NCBI GenBank assembly: GCA_963732775.1 | Contig: CAVTAR010000003.1 | Coordinates: 186,001-250,000 of the forward strand | Origin: CAVRQM01 sp963732775 | GTDB taxonomy: Bacteria > Pseudomonadota > Alphaproteobacteria > Acetobacterales > Acetobacteraceae | DNA length: 64,000 nucleotides | Direction of reading: 5' to 3' | Shown here: positions 8,630 through 17,710 of the stretch, one piece after another | How positions within the stretch are numbered: the first letter of the stretch is position 1 | Layout: each line of letters opens with the position of its first letter | The notes under the pieces: generated by a model | What the model was told of the DNA's origin: nothing | What the model saw: the letters and a program-made list of their open reading frames with translations, nothing else | The model's database searches: none | Translations under genes and position numbers: made by a program

Positions 8630-9451
8630 ATGACGCGATCTGCTTGGGCGCTGCGTTCGCTGCTGGCGAGCCTGCTGCTGCTGGCCGCGTGCGCGGTGCC
8701 GCCGGGCAATGTGGAGTTCCAGGCCAGCCAGGCCGCGCTGCTGCGCGGTTCGCTCGACCGCCTCGGCGGGCCGACCTCCCGGCCGCGCCTGTTCTATATC
8801 GGCCTGGCGCTCTACCCGGAGACCTGGTCGCGCAACGACGTGGTGGACGTGGAAGCGGCGTTGGCGCGCGGGGCGCCAAGCTATGACGTCGTGCCGCTCG
8901 TCATGAGCAACTTCGTGACCAGCATCCCGAAGGAGTTCCCGGTCGTCGACGGCGCCGATGTCGAGCGGGCGACCGCCGAGGTGGCACGCCACGTGCGCCA
9001 GGGCGATGTGGTGTTCGTCTTCATCAGCTCGCACGGCATACCGGGCGGCCTGTTGCAACAGGTCGGCGCCTACCCGCGCCCGCCGGTCGACGCCGCCGAA
9101 TTGCGGCGATGGCTCGAGCCGCTGGCGGGGCACGAGACCGTGCTCGTCCTGTCCGCCTGCTTCTCGGGTTCGCTGATCGGCGCGTTGCAGGCCGATGACC
9201 GGATCATCCTGACGGCGGCGCGGGCGGACCGCACCTCGTTCGGCTGCCGAGCGGGGGCCGAGCACACCGCCTTCGGCAGCGCCATCCTGTCTGCCCTGGC
9301 GACGCCGGGGCAGAGCCTGGAAGGCGTGTTCGCGGCGACCCGCGCGAACGTGGCGGCGCTCGAGCGGGAGTCGCGTTTCCGCCCGCCGTCCGAGCCGCAG
9401 GTGGACGTGGGCGCGGAGGCGGGCCAGCTCTACCGGATGCCGGCGTTCTGA
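8630..9451 (+). CDS. C13 (legumain-like) family cysteine peptidase, lipoprotein
   Basis: The 273-residue protein starts with a lipoprotein signal (LLLLAAC, lipidated Cys 21), so it is probably anchored in the cell envelope. The remainder fits the bacterial C13 peptidase fold. A hydrophobic strand ends in SSHG with a candidate catalytic His at 135, and another ends in LSACFSG with a candidate nucleophile Cys at 177, the same dyad arrangement as legumain and caspase-like enzymes. Substrates of bacterial members are largely unknown. The ATG at 8630 is preferred because it gives a proper signal peptide; an ATG ten codons upstream exists. The gene stands alone between ndk and the ABC-F gene. Confidence 0.75.
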   Translation: MTRSAWALRSLLASLLLLAACAVPPGNVEFQASQAALLRGSLDRLGGPTSRPRLFYIGLALYPETWSRNDVVDVEAALARGAPSYDVVPLVMSNFVTSIPKEFPVVDGADVERATAEVARHVRQGDVVFVFISSHGIPGGLLQQVGAYPRPPVDAAELRRWLEPLAGHETVLVLSACFSGSLIGALQADDRIILTAARADRTSFGCRAGAEHTAFGSAILSALATPGQSLEGVFAATRANVAALERESRFRPPSEPQVDVGAEAGQLYRMPAF

Positions 9452-9503
9452 GGCGTGGAGATCTCTGCCTGACACGAGACGCCGCCCGCCGTAGAACCCC
9501 GCC

Positions 9504-11369
9504 ATGTCCCTGCTCACCATCACCGACCTCACGCTGCGCATCGCCGGCCGCACGCTGCTGGAGGGGGCGAACCTGTCCGTCGACCCCGGCCGGCGCATCG
9601 GGCTGGTCGGGCGCAACGGCGCGGGGAAGTCCACGCTGCTGCGCGCCATCGCCGGCGACCTCGCACCGGATGGCGGCGAGATCCGCCTCGCCTCGCGCGC
9701 CCGCATGGCCGAGGTGCGCCAGACCGCGCCGTCCGGCCCGCAATCGCTGCTGGATACCGTGCTGGCGTTCGACCAGGAGCGCCTGCGCCTGCTGCAGGAA
9801 GCCCACGACGCGCCGCCCGAGCGCCTGGCCGACCTGCACGAGCGGCTCGCCGCCATCGATGCCGACACCGCCCCCTCGCGGGCCGGGTCGATCCTGTCCG
9901 GCCTCGGCTTCGACGCCGCAGCGCAGGCGCGCGCCGTGGACAGCTTCTCCGGCGGCTGGCGGATGCGCGTGGCGCTCGCCGGCGCGCTGTTCGCCAACCC
10001 CGACCTGCTGCTGCTCGACGAGCCGACCAACCATCTGGACTTCGAGGCGACCGTCTGGCTGGAAGGCTGGCTGGTGCGCTTCCCCGGGGCGGCGATCGTC
10101 GTCTCGCACGACCGCACGCTGCTCGATGCCTGCGTGCAGGCGATCGCGCACCTGGACCAGCGGCGCATCTCGCTCACCCCCGGCGGCTACGACGAGTTCG
10201 TCCGCATCCGCACCGAACACGCCTTGCAGCAGGCGCGCGCGGTGGAACGAGTGGCCGCGCAGAAGGCGCACATGCAGGCGTACGTAGACCGCTTCCGCTA
10301 CAAGGCCAGCAAGGCGCGGCAAGCGCAGGCGCGGCTGAAGGCGATCGAGCGCCTGCCACAGATCGAGAGCGTGGTGGAGGATTCGCCCACCCGCTTCGCC
10401 TTCCCCGAGCCGCCGCCGCTGGCGCCGCCGATGCTGACGATGGAGGGCGTCTCGGTCGGCTACGACGGCCGCGCGGTGCTGCAGCACCTGTCGCTGCGGC
10501 TTGATCTCGACGACCGGGTGGCGCTGCTAGGGCCGAACGGCAACGGCAAGAGCACGTTCGCCAAGCTGCTGGCCGGGCGGCTCGCGCCGCTGTCGGGCAC
10601 GCTGCTGCGCGGGCCGAAGCTGCGGGTAGGGTATTTCGCGCAGCACCAGGAGGAGGAACTGGACCCCGCCGGCACGCCGATCACCCACATGGCCCACGCG
10701 CTGCCGCGCGCCACACCCGGGCAGGTGCGCTCGCAACTGGCCCGCTTCGGCCTCGACGTGGATCGCGCCAGCACCCGCGTCGGCTCGCTGTCGGGCGGCG
10801 AGCGGGCGCGGCTGCTGCTGGCGCTGGCGACGCGGGACGCGCCGCATCTGCTGATCCTGGACGAGCCGACCAACCACCTCGACATCGACGCGCGCGACGC
10901 GATGGTGCGGGCGCTGGCCGACTTCTCGGGCGCGGTGCTGCTGATCAGCCACGACCCGCATCTGGTGGAGCTGGTGGCCGACCGGCTGTGGCTGGTGGCC
11001 GACGGCACGGTGCGCCCGTTCGACGGCGACGTGGCCGACTATCGTGCCGTGGTGTCCGAGCGGTCCCGCCCGGCCGCGCGGGGCGAGAGCGCGGCGAGCC
11101 GGCGCGACGACCGGCGCGAGCGGGCCGAGGCGCGCGCGGCACTGGCCCCGCTGCGCAAGCGCGCCCGCGCGGCGGAGATGCTGCTCGCCAAGCTCGCCAG
11201 CGAGCGGGCCCGGCTGGAGGCGCAACTCGCCAACCCGGCGCTGTATCTCGACTCGCGCGTGGCCGACGTGACGGCGGCCCAGCTCCGGCTGGCCAAGATC
11301 GGCCGCGAGCGCGCGGCGGCCGAGACGGAGTGGCTGGAGGCGGAGGCCGCGCTGGAGGGGGTCGCCTGA
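9504..11369 (+). CDS. ABC-F family ATP-binding protein
   Basis: A soluble 621-residue protein with two ABC nucleotide-binding domains in one chain and no membrane segments. Walker A motifs are GRNGAGKST at 36-44 and GPNGNGKST near residue 350. Each is followed by a signature (FSGGWRMR and LSGGERAR) and a DEPTNHLD Walker B. A charged linker near residues 235-290 corresponds to the ribosome-reaching P-site linker. A basic/acidic coiled-coil tail covers about residues 530-621. ABC-F proteins act on stalled ribosomes, and this one resembles the Uup/YheS group. The last 331 bases are covered on the other strand by the PP2C reading frame. Confidence 0.88.
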   Translation: MSLLTITDLTLRIAGRTLLEGANLSVDPGRRIGLVGRNGAGKSTLLRAIAGDLAPDGGEIRLASRARMAEVRQTAPSGPQSLLDTVLAFDQERLRLLQEAHDAPPERLADLHERLAAIDADTAPSRAGSILSGLGFDAAAQARAVDSFSGGWRMRVALAGALFANPDLLLLDEPTNHLDFEATVWLEGWLVRFPGAAIVVSHDRTLLDACVQAIAHLDQRRISLTPGGYDEFVRIRTEHALQQARAVERVAAQKAHMQAYVDRFRYKASKARQAQARLKAIERLPQIESVVEDSPTRFAFPEPPPLAPPMLTMEGVSVGYDGRAVLQHLSLRLDLDDRVALLGPNGNGKSTFAKLLAGRLAPLSGTLLRGPKLRVGYFAQHQEEELDPAGTPITHMAHALPRATPGQVRSQLARFGLDVDRASTRVGSLSGGERARLLLALATRDAPHLLILDEPTNHLDIDARDAMVRALADFSGAVLLISHDPHLVELVADRLWLVADGTVRPFDGDVADYRAVVSERSRPAARGESAASRRDDRRERAEARAALAPLRKRARAAEMLLAKLASERARLEAQLANPALYLDSRVADVTAAQLRLAKIGRERAAAETEWLEAEAALEGVA

Positions 11370-12124
11370 CCGGCGGCGGCGGCGATGTTCGGCAAGGGTG
11401 GCGCGCCGGTGGCCTCGATGGCGGACACCACGATGGCGGTGACGTTGTCCTGGGCGCGGCGGGCCAGCGCCGCGGCGATCAGCCGGCCCGCCGTCGCGTC
11501 CTCGCCGGCCAGCAGGGCCGCCACCTCGGGCACGGACAACGCCCTGAACAGGCCGTCGCTGCACAGCAGGAAGCGATCGCCCGGTTCGATCCGGCCCATG
11601 ACCGTGTCGAGACCGAGCGGTGCGGCCGTAATGCCGACCGCGCGGGTGATGATGTTGGCGCGCGGGTGCCGGTCGGCGTCCTGGGCGCGGAGCTGGCCGG
11701 CGTCCACCATCTCCTGCACCAGGCTGTGGTCGCGCGAGAGCTGGCGCAGTTGCCCGGCGCGGAGCAAGTACAGCCGCGAGTCGCCGGCCCAGAGGCAGGC
11801 GAACTGGTCGCCGGCGGCCAGCAGCACCAGCACCGTCGAGCCGATCACCGTGCCCGGCCCGCGCCGCGCGGCCGCCGCGCGCAGCCTGGCGTGCGCGTCC
11901 GCGACGGCATGGCGCACGCCGGCGCGCAGGTCGGCGGCGGCGAGCCCGGCGGGCACCGCCTCCAGCGCGCGGGCCACGGTGGCCGAGGCGAGGTCGCCCG
12001 ATGGGTGGCCCCCGAGGCCGTCGGCGACCGCCCACAGACCGAGGTCGCCGCGGTCGACCAGGCTGTCCTCGTTGCGCCGGCGCACCGCGCCGCGATCGGT
12101 GGCGGCAGTGGAGGTGAACCGCAT
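11039..12124 (-). CDS. PP2C-family protein serine/threonine phosphatase with antisense tail
   Basis: The first 245 or so residues form a complete PP2C-type phosphatase domain. The metal-binding motifs are RRRNEDS near residue 17, VADGLGGHPSGD near 35, WAGDSRLY, CSDGLFRA and QDNVTAIVV at the domain end. Such enzymes dephosphorylate Ser/Thr kinase targets in the cytoplasm. No stop follows the domain: the frame runs on for about 110 Ser/Ala/Arg-rich residues that are antisense to the ABC-F gene. This tail has no recognisable domain and may be translated without function, or a stop may have been lost. The ATG at 12124 starts just before the domain. Confidence 0.78.
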   Translation of the reverse strand: MRFTSTAATDRGAVRRRNEDSLVDRGDLGLWAVADGLGGHPSGDLASATVARALEAVPAGLAAADLRAGVRHAVADAHARLRAAAARRGPGTVIGSTVLVLLAAGDQFACLWAGDSRLYLLRAGQLRQLSRDHSLVQEMVDAGQLRAQDADRHPRANIITRAVGITAAPLGLDTVMGRIEPGDRFLLCSDGLFRALSVPEVAALLAGEDATAGRLIAAALARRAQDNVTAIVVSAIEATGAPPLPNIAAAAGQATPSSAASASSHSVSAAARSRPILASRSWAAVTSATRESRYSAGLASCASSRARSLASLASSISAARARLRSGASAARASARSRRSSRRLAALSPRAAGRDRSDTTAR

Positions 12125-12212
12125 GGTGCCGCCCCGTTCCGGCAGACGCTGGGGTTGGCACGGTAGCAGGGCAGCCGATCGCGGCAAGCGGCCAGGTTTT
12201 CCGGGCGCCAGA

Positions 12213-12938
12213 CTAGGCGGGCAGCGCCGCCCGCAGTTCCGCGAGGCTTTGCCGCGGGCCATCGGCCGCATCGAAGTTGGCCGGGTCGAGCCACGCCGCC
12301 AGCGCGGTGGCGCGGGCGCGCCACTCGTCCCCGACGATGCTGTACATCGCGGTGTCGCGCAGCCGGCCCTTGATGACGTAGTGCGCGCGCAGGATGCCCT
12401 CGAAGGCGAACCCGAGGCTCTCGGCGGCGCGGCGGCTGGGCGCGTTGTGGGCGTTGCACTTCCAGACCAGCCGGCGGTAGCGGAGCTCGTCGGCCGCCAG
12501 CCGCAGCAGCAGGAAGATGGCCTCGCGGGCCGCCTGGGTGCGTTGCAGCGCCGGCGCGAACCAGATGTTGCCGACCTCGATTGCCGCGTGCGCCGGCTGG
12601 ATGTCCATCAGCGTGAGCCAGCCCGAGGCCACGCCGGTCGCGAGCGGCCGCACCGCCCAGGCCATCGGGTCGTGCTGGGCGGCCATCGCGGCGACATGGG
12701 CCGCCATCGCGGCCGCAGTCGCGAACGGGCCGTAGCCCAGATAGTCCCAGCTCGCGTCGCCCTCGGGCGTGCCCGGCCGCGACGCCTGCCACAGCTCGGG
12801 CGCGTGGCGCGGGTGCAGCGGCTCCAGCCGGCAATAGGCGCCGTCGATGCGCAGCCGCGGCGGCAGCGGGCGCGGCGTCGCGTCCACCTCGGGGCCGATC
12901 GGCCGGCCCGACGGCAGGCTTGATGCCAGGTCGGTCAC
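12213..12938 (-). CDS. GNAT family acetyltransferase (RimJ/RimL type)
   Basis: The 241-residue protein has the RimJ/RimL-like GNAT fold used to acetylate N-termini or small amines. The C-terminal half shows WFAPALQRTQAAREAIFLLL, an acetyl-CoA-binding loop variant, and KCNAHNAPSRRAAESLGFAFEGILR, the strand-helix typical of this subgroup, with a final YSIVGDEW. The start is GTG at 12938, which overlaps the TGA of the upstream flavoprotein (GTGA), indicating translational coupling. Its substrate is unknown; fusion-like coupling to a redox enzyme does not clearly indicate one. Confidence 0.8.
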   Translation of the reverse strand: MTDLASSLPSGRPIGPEVDATPRPLPPRLRIDGAYCRLEPLHPRHAPELWQASRPGTPEGDASWDYLGYGPFATAAAMAAHVAAMAAQHDPMAWAVRPLATGVASGWLTLMDIQPAHAAIEVGNIWFAPALQRTQAAREAIFLLLRLAADELRYRRLVWKCNAHNAPSRRAAESLGFAFEGILRAHYVIKGRLRDTAMYSIVGDEWRARATALAAWLDPANFDAADGPRQSLAELRAALPA

Positions 12939-15900
12939 TGGGCGGCCAGCGCCGGGCGCGCCTCCAGCAGGCGCAGCGAGCGGTCGATCCACTGCGCGGT
13001 CAGCTTCTCCTGCACGCCGTTCTGGTGCAGCCGGTCGTGCAGGACGGCGAAGTCGACGCGGTCGAGCGCCTGGTCCTGGTTGAAGCAGGAAAACACCACC
13101 GTCCGCTCGCCCGTGGCGGGATCGACCTGCGGCTGCAGGCACTGGGCGCAGACCTCCTTCATCATGCACTGCATCGGGCTGTTGATCGAGCCGATCGCGC
13201 TGTGCCCCGGCCGCAGGAACGGCGCAAGCACGCCATGCCGGGCAGCGCCCACCGCCTGCATCATGCGGTCCGAGCCGATGGCGACCACGTGCTCCACCTC
13301 GCCGAACGCCACCGGCTGCGGCCCGAGCGCGCCCGAGGCGTAGGCGGCCATGGCCTGCACGATGTTGCCGACGAAGGTGCGGTCCTGCGGGCGGGTGGCG
13401 GGAAAGCCGGGCGCCTCGTCGCAGCACCACACGATCGCATCGGCGGCGCGCTCGATCTCGGCCACCTTGTAGCGGTCGCGCAACGCCTTGTAGCCGGCGA
13501 AATACAGCACCCGCGAGCCGGCCGCGCGCAACGCGGCGCCGATGCTGAACAGCACCGCGTTGCCCAGCCCGCCGCCGACCAGGGCGACCGTGCTGTCCGC
13601 ATGGATCTCGGTCGGCGTGCCGGTCGGGCCCATCAGCACCACCGGCTCGCCCACGCGCAGGTGCGCGCACAGGTCGGAACTGCCGCCCATCTCCAGCGCG
13701 ATCACCGAGACCAGGCCGGCCTGCGGGTCGGTCCAGGCGCCGGTCATCGCCAGCCCCTCCATGGCCAGCAGCGTCATGCCGCCGTCCGGGTCCGGGACGC
13801 GCTGGGACAGGGTCTCGAAGTTCTGCAGCCGGTAGAACTGGCCGGGGCGGAAGGCGCGGGCGGCGGCGGGAGCGCGGACCACCACCTCCACGATGGTGGG
13901 CGTCAGGCGGTGCACGGCGTGGACGCGCGCGGCGAAGGCGTCGCGGCTGGCATCGCGCAACGTGTCGGGGGCGACGGCGGCGGGCGGCAGGGCGGCGAGC
14001 GCCGCGGACACCACCGGGTAGCCGCGCTTGGCGCTGCCCATGGCCTTCACGACGTTGCCGAAGAAGCTCGGGTGCAGGTCGCCGAAGAAGCTGATGCAGC
14101 GCCCGTCCGGTGCGCGGTGCATCAGCACCTGCGCCACGTCCGGCTTGGACAGGCCGCGCGCCGGCGTGACCGGATGGCCCTCCGTCGTCGAGCGCCTGGA
14201 AATACTTGCCGTCGAGCCTGATGCGGCCGTCTGCGCGTAGGGGGCCTCGCGCGCCAGCACGGTGTTCGGCTGCGTGCCGGCGGCGACGATGATGGCGCGC
14301 GCCGGCAGCACCACCTCGCTGCCGTCCGCATGGGTGCAGCGCAGCCCGGCGGCGTGGCCGAAGCGGTCCACCTCGACGGCGATCGGCGCCAGGCCCTCGG
14401 CGAAGCGCACGCCCTCCTCCATCGCCTTGGCCACTTCCTCGTGGTTCAGCGTGTAGCTCGGCGCATCGGTGAGCTCGCCGGCGATAGGCGACGGTCGCGC
14501 CGCCCCAGGCGTCGAGCAGCGCGCGCGAGGTCGCGGCGTCCGGCCCTCGCCGGCGGCGACCCGGCGTTCGCTCGGCGGATGGCGGCGGCGTGGGCGAGGA
14601 AGGTCTCGGCGGTGGCCCGCTCCTCCTCGGTCCAGCCGCGCCGCAACGACTGCCTCGCCGCGCTCGGCCACCAGCGTGCGGTGGCGGCGGGCGAATTTCT
14701 CCACCTGGCGCACGTAGTAGGCGAGGCTCTCGGTCGCGGTGTCGATCGCGGTGAGCCCGCCGCCGATGACCACCACGGGCAGGCGCAGCTGCAGGTTGGC
14801 GATCGACGACTATCTTGGCCGCCCCGGTGAGCTGCAACGCCATCAGGAAGTCGCTGGCCTGGCGCACGCCGCGCGCGAGGCCGTTCGGCATGTCGATCAC
14901 GGTGGGCCGCCCGGCGCCCATGCACAGCGCCACGTGGTCGAAGCCCATCGCCCAGGCGTCGTCGACGGACACCGTGCCGCCGCCGCCGAAGCGCACGCCG
15001 CCGAACATGGCGAACGCCTCGCGCCGCTCCAGCAGCAGGCGCACGAGCTTCAGGTAGTTCTTGTTCCAGCGCACGGTGATGCCGTACTCGGCCACGCCGC
15101 CGAAGCCGGCCATCACGCGGTCGTCGAGATCCTCGAACAGCGCTGCGGCGTCGCGGACCGGCGTGCGCGCGTCGACGTCGAGCGGCTCGATCTTCAGCCC
15201 GTCGACGGCGACCACATTGTGCCCGTCGTTCATGAGGTGATGCGCGAGCGTGAAACCCGCCGGACCCAGCCCCACGACGAGGATCGTCCGCCCGGTGTCG
15301 GGGCGCGGCAGCGGGCGGCGGATGTCGAGCGGGTTCCAGCGCGTCAGCAGGGCGTAGATCTCGAATCCCCAGGGCAGTTCGAGCACCTGGCGCAGGATGG
15401 AGGTCTCGGCCTGCGGGATGTCGACCGGTTCCTGCTTCTGGTAGATGCAGGCCTTCATGCAGTCGTTGCATATGCGGTGGCCGGTGGCCGCCATCATCGG
15501 GTTGTCGACCGCAATGGTCGCGAACGCGGCCAGCAGGTGGCCGCCGGCGCGCAGCTCGTGCATCTCGCAGATCTTCTCGTCGAGCGGGCAGCCGGCCAGC
15601 GTGACGCCGAACGCGCTTTTCTGGAAGCCGCCGGTCTTGCGGTCGCGCAGGCCCTTGCTGCACGAATCCTTGCCCTGGCTGTGGCACCAGATGCAGTAGT
15701 TCACCTGGTCGAGCGCGTGCTGCTCATCCATGCCGGGGTCGGTCAGCGAAAAGCCCTCGCGGTGCCTGCGATGGTCTTCCGGCAGGCGCAGCATGGTAAC
15801 GCCGTCGCGCTCGATGGTCTCGACCGGCACGAGGTGCTGCGGGTCGAGCTTGTGCGGCACGTGGAACAGCGTGCCGTCGCCGTGCCGCGCCTGGCCGGCT

Positions 15901-16409
15901 TCGCTCAGCGTCGCCCAGGCGGCGTAGCGCTGCGCGAGGTCGAGCTTGCCCGCCTCCTGGTTGCGGCCCCACGCCTCGACGTGGGTGGCGAAGCCGCGCT
16001 CGTCGAACGGCCCGCCCATCGCCTGTTCCAGCGCGGCGCGCAGGGAGGCGGCGTCGAAGCCGGACGGGTCGGGGTAGGTGCGCACCGCCTGGCGCTGCAC
16101 GAACAGGCGCTTGCAGGCGTGGATCGGGTCGAGGCCGGCGGTGCGCGCGGCGATGTCGGCCACCTCGCCAGCGATGCCGAACAGCTCCGCCACGAACGCG
16201 CCGACCGCCGGGCCGAGCGCCACGACGAGCTGCCCCTCGGCCTTCGCGTCGAGCGCCTCGGGTTCGGCGCGGGCGGCCAGCAGCCGGACATGCAGGTCGG
16301 GCGCGTCCGCCTCCAGCGCCGCCAGGAAGCGCCGGTCGAGCCGGACCAGCCCGTCGCGGGAGGCGAGGTCGGCGAAGGTCGAGCCGAAGCCGAGGGTGGA
16401 TGCGTCCAT
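12935..16409 (-). pseudogene. Fused Fe-S flavoprotein oxidoreductase (NfnB/GltD-like plus PyrK/NfnA-like), frameshifted
   Basis: Read through its frameshifts this is one protein of about 1,155 residues. Residues 1-230 are a helical domain. Next come eight cysteines likely to hold two Fe-S clusters (CIWCHSQGKDSC near 240, GCPLDEKIC, CNDCMKAC near 313). A GltD-like FAD/NAD(P) domain follows, with VVGLGPAG near 383 and VVIGGG near 546. The C-terminal part is a ferredoxin-reductase/PyrK-like domain with FRPGQFYRLQ, GGGLGNAV and a terminal cysteine set beginning CMMKEVCAQC near 1086. The parts match the two subunits of NADH-dependent ferredoxin:NADP oxidoreductase joined in one chain; that function is inferred. 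Frame changes occur near 14812, 14650, 14545, 14485, 14232 and 14182, with good family sequence in every segment, so sequence errors are likelier than decay. The ATG at 16409 is the chosen start. Confidence 0.7.
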
Positions 16410-16548
16410 GGAAATCCCGTGTGCCGGCGTGGTTTCGCCGCACCCCACACAAAAGATACCGCCGGCCAAACGTCAAGGCGCGGAACCACGCGCCCGGCAT
16501 GGGTCAGGAGCCCGCGAACAGGGTTGGCCGCGGCCTGCCCCCGCACGC

Positions 16549-16577
16549 TTGCAATGCCGCACCTTGCTACGCAAGAT
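16549..16577 (+). promoter_or_regulatory. Candidate promoter of the polyamine-type ABC operon
   Basis: TTGCAA at 16549-16554 and CAAGAT at 16572-16577 are separated by 17 bases and lie about 45 bases upstream of the GTG of the ATPase gene. The match to a housekeeping promoter is moderate and untested. Confidence 0.3.
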
Positions 16578-16619
16578 GCCGATGCCTCAAGATGTTGTGC
16601 AAGCGCGAGGGATGACGCC

Positions 16620-17693
16620 GTGGGCCGCTGCACGCAGCTCGAGCTTCGTGGCCTGACCAAGAGCTATGGCGCGCACCGCGCGGTGGACGACGTGTCGCTG
16701 GAGGTCGCCGGCGGCGAGTTCCTGACCCTGCTGGGCCCCTCCGGCTCGGGCAAGACCACGCTGCTGATGATGGTGGCCGGCTTCACCGCGCCCAGCGCCG
16801 GCGACGTGCTGGCGGACGGCCGCGCCATCACCGCGATGCCGCCGGAGCGGCGCAACTTCGGCATGGTGTTCCAGGGCTACGCGCTATTCCCGCACATGAC
16901 GGTGGCCGGCAACGTCGCCTATCCGCTGCGCGTGCGTGGCGTGGGCCGCGCCGAGACCGCGCGGCGGGTGCGCGAGGCGCTGTCCCTGGTGCGCCTCGCG
17001 AACCTCGACGACCGCCTGCCGCGGCACCTCTCCGGCGGCCAGCAGCAGCGCGTCGCCATCGCCCGCGCGCTGGTGTTCGGGCCCGGCCTGCTGCTGCTCG
17101 ACGAGCCGCTGGGCGCGCTGGACCGGCAGTTGCGCGCCGAGGTGCAGGTCGAGCTGAAGGCGCTGCACGCCGCCCTCGGCACCACCTTCGTCTACGTCAC
17201 GCACGACCAGGACGAGGCGCTGTCGATGTCCGACCGCATCGCCATCGTCCACCACGGCCGCCTGGAGCAGGTCGGCGCGCCGGCGGCGCTGTACGAGCAG
17301 CCGCGCACGCGCTTCGCGGCCGAGTTCCTGGGCAGCAGCAACTGCCTCGTGGCCGAGCCGCGCGACCGGCAGGGCGAGTTGCAGCGGCTGGAGGTGGGCG
17401 GCCGCTCCATCCTGCATCGCGGCCCGGTGCCGAACCGCCGCGCGGTGCTGGCGATCCGGCCGGAGAGGATCACGCTGGCCCATGCCGAGCCCGACACGGC
17501 CAACCGCGCCCCGGGCCGGGTGCGCGACGTGGCCTATCTCGGCGCCACGCTGCAGGCGAGCATCCGCACCGAGGCGTTCGGCACGCTGGCGGTGCGCTGC
17601 ATGGCCTGGGGCGCCCCGACGCTCGAGCCCGGGGCGCCGGTCTGGGTCGGCTGGGCGCCCGAGGCCACCACGCTGCTCGCCGACGAACCCTGA
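16620..17693 (+). CDS. Polyamine-type ABC transporter ATP-binding protein (PotA-like)
   Basis: The 357-residue ATPase powers the importer encoded by the next three genes. Walker A is GPSGSGKTT at 39-47, the Q-loop lies in GMVFQGYALFPHMTV, the signature is HLSGGQQQR, and Walker B is LLLLDEPLGALD. The H-loop follows in VYVTHDQDEALSMSD. A C-terminal TOBE regulatory domain covers about 280-357, as in PotA and other spermidine/putrescine or ferric transporters. The start is GTG at 16620, with GAGGG about nine bases upstream; an in-frame ATG at 16554 has no ribosome-binding site. It is divergent from the flavoprotein gene across 210 bases. Confidence 0.9.
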   Translation: MGRCTQLELRGLTKSYGAHRAVDDVSLEVAGGEFLTLLGPSGSGKTTLLMMVAGFTAPSAGDVLADGRAITAMPPERRNFGMVFQGYALFPHMTVAGNVAYPLRVRGVGRAETARRVREALSLVRLANLDDRLPRHLSGGQQQRVAIARALVFGPGLLLLDEPLGALDRQLRAEVQVELKALHAALGTTFVYVTHDQDEALSMSDRIAIVHHGRLEQVGAPAALYEQPRTRFAAEFLGSSNCLVAEPRDRQGELQRLEVGGRSILHRGPVPNRRAVLAIRPERITLAHAEPDTANRAPGRVRDVAYLGATLQASIRTEAFGTLAVRCMAWGAPTLEPGAPVWVGWAPEATTLLADEP

Positions 17694-17710
17694 CCGCCAC
17701 GGAGGTTGCC

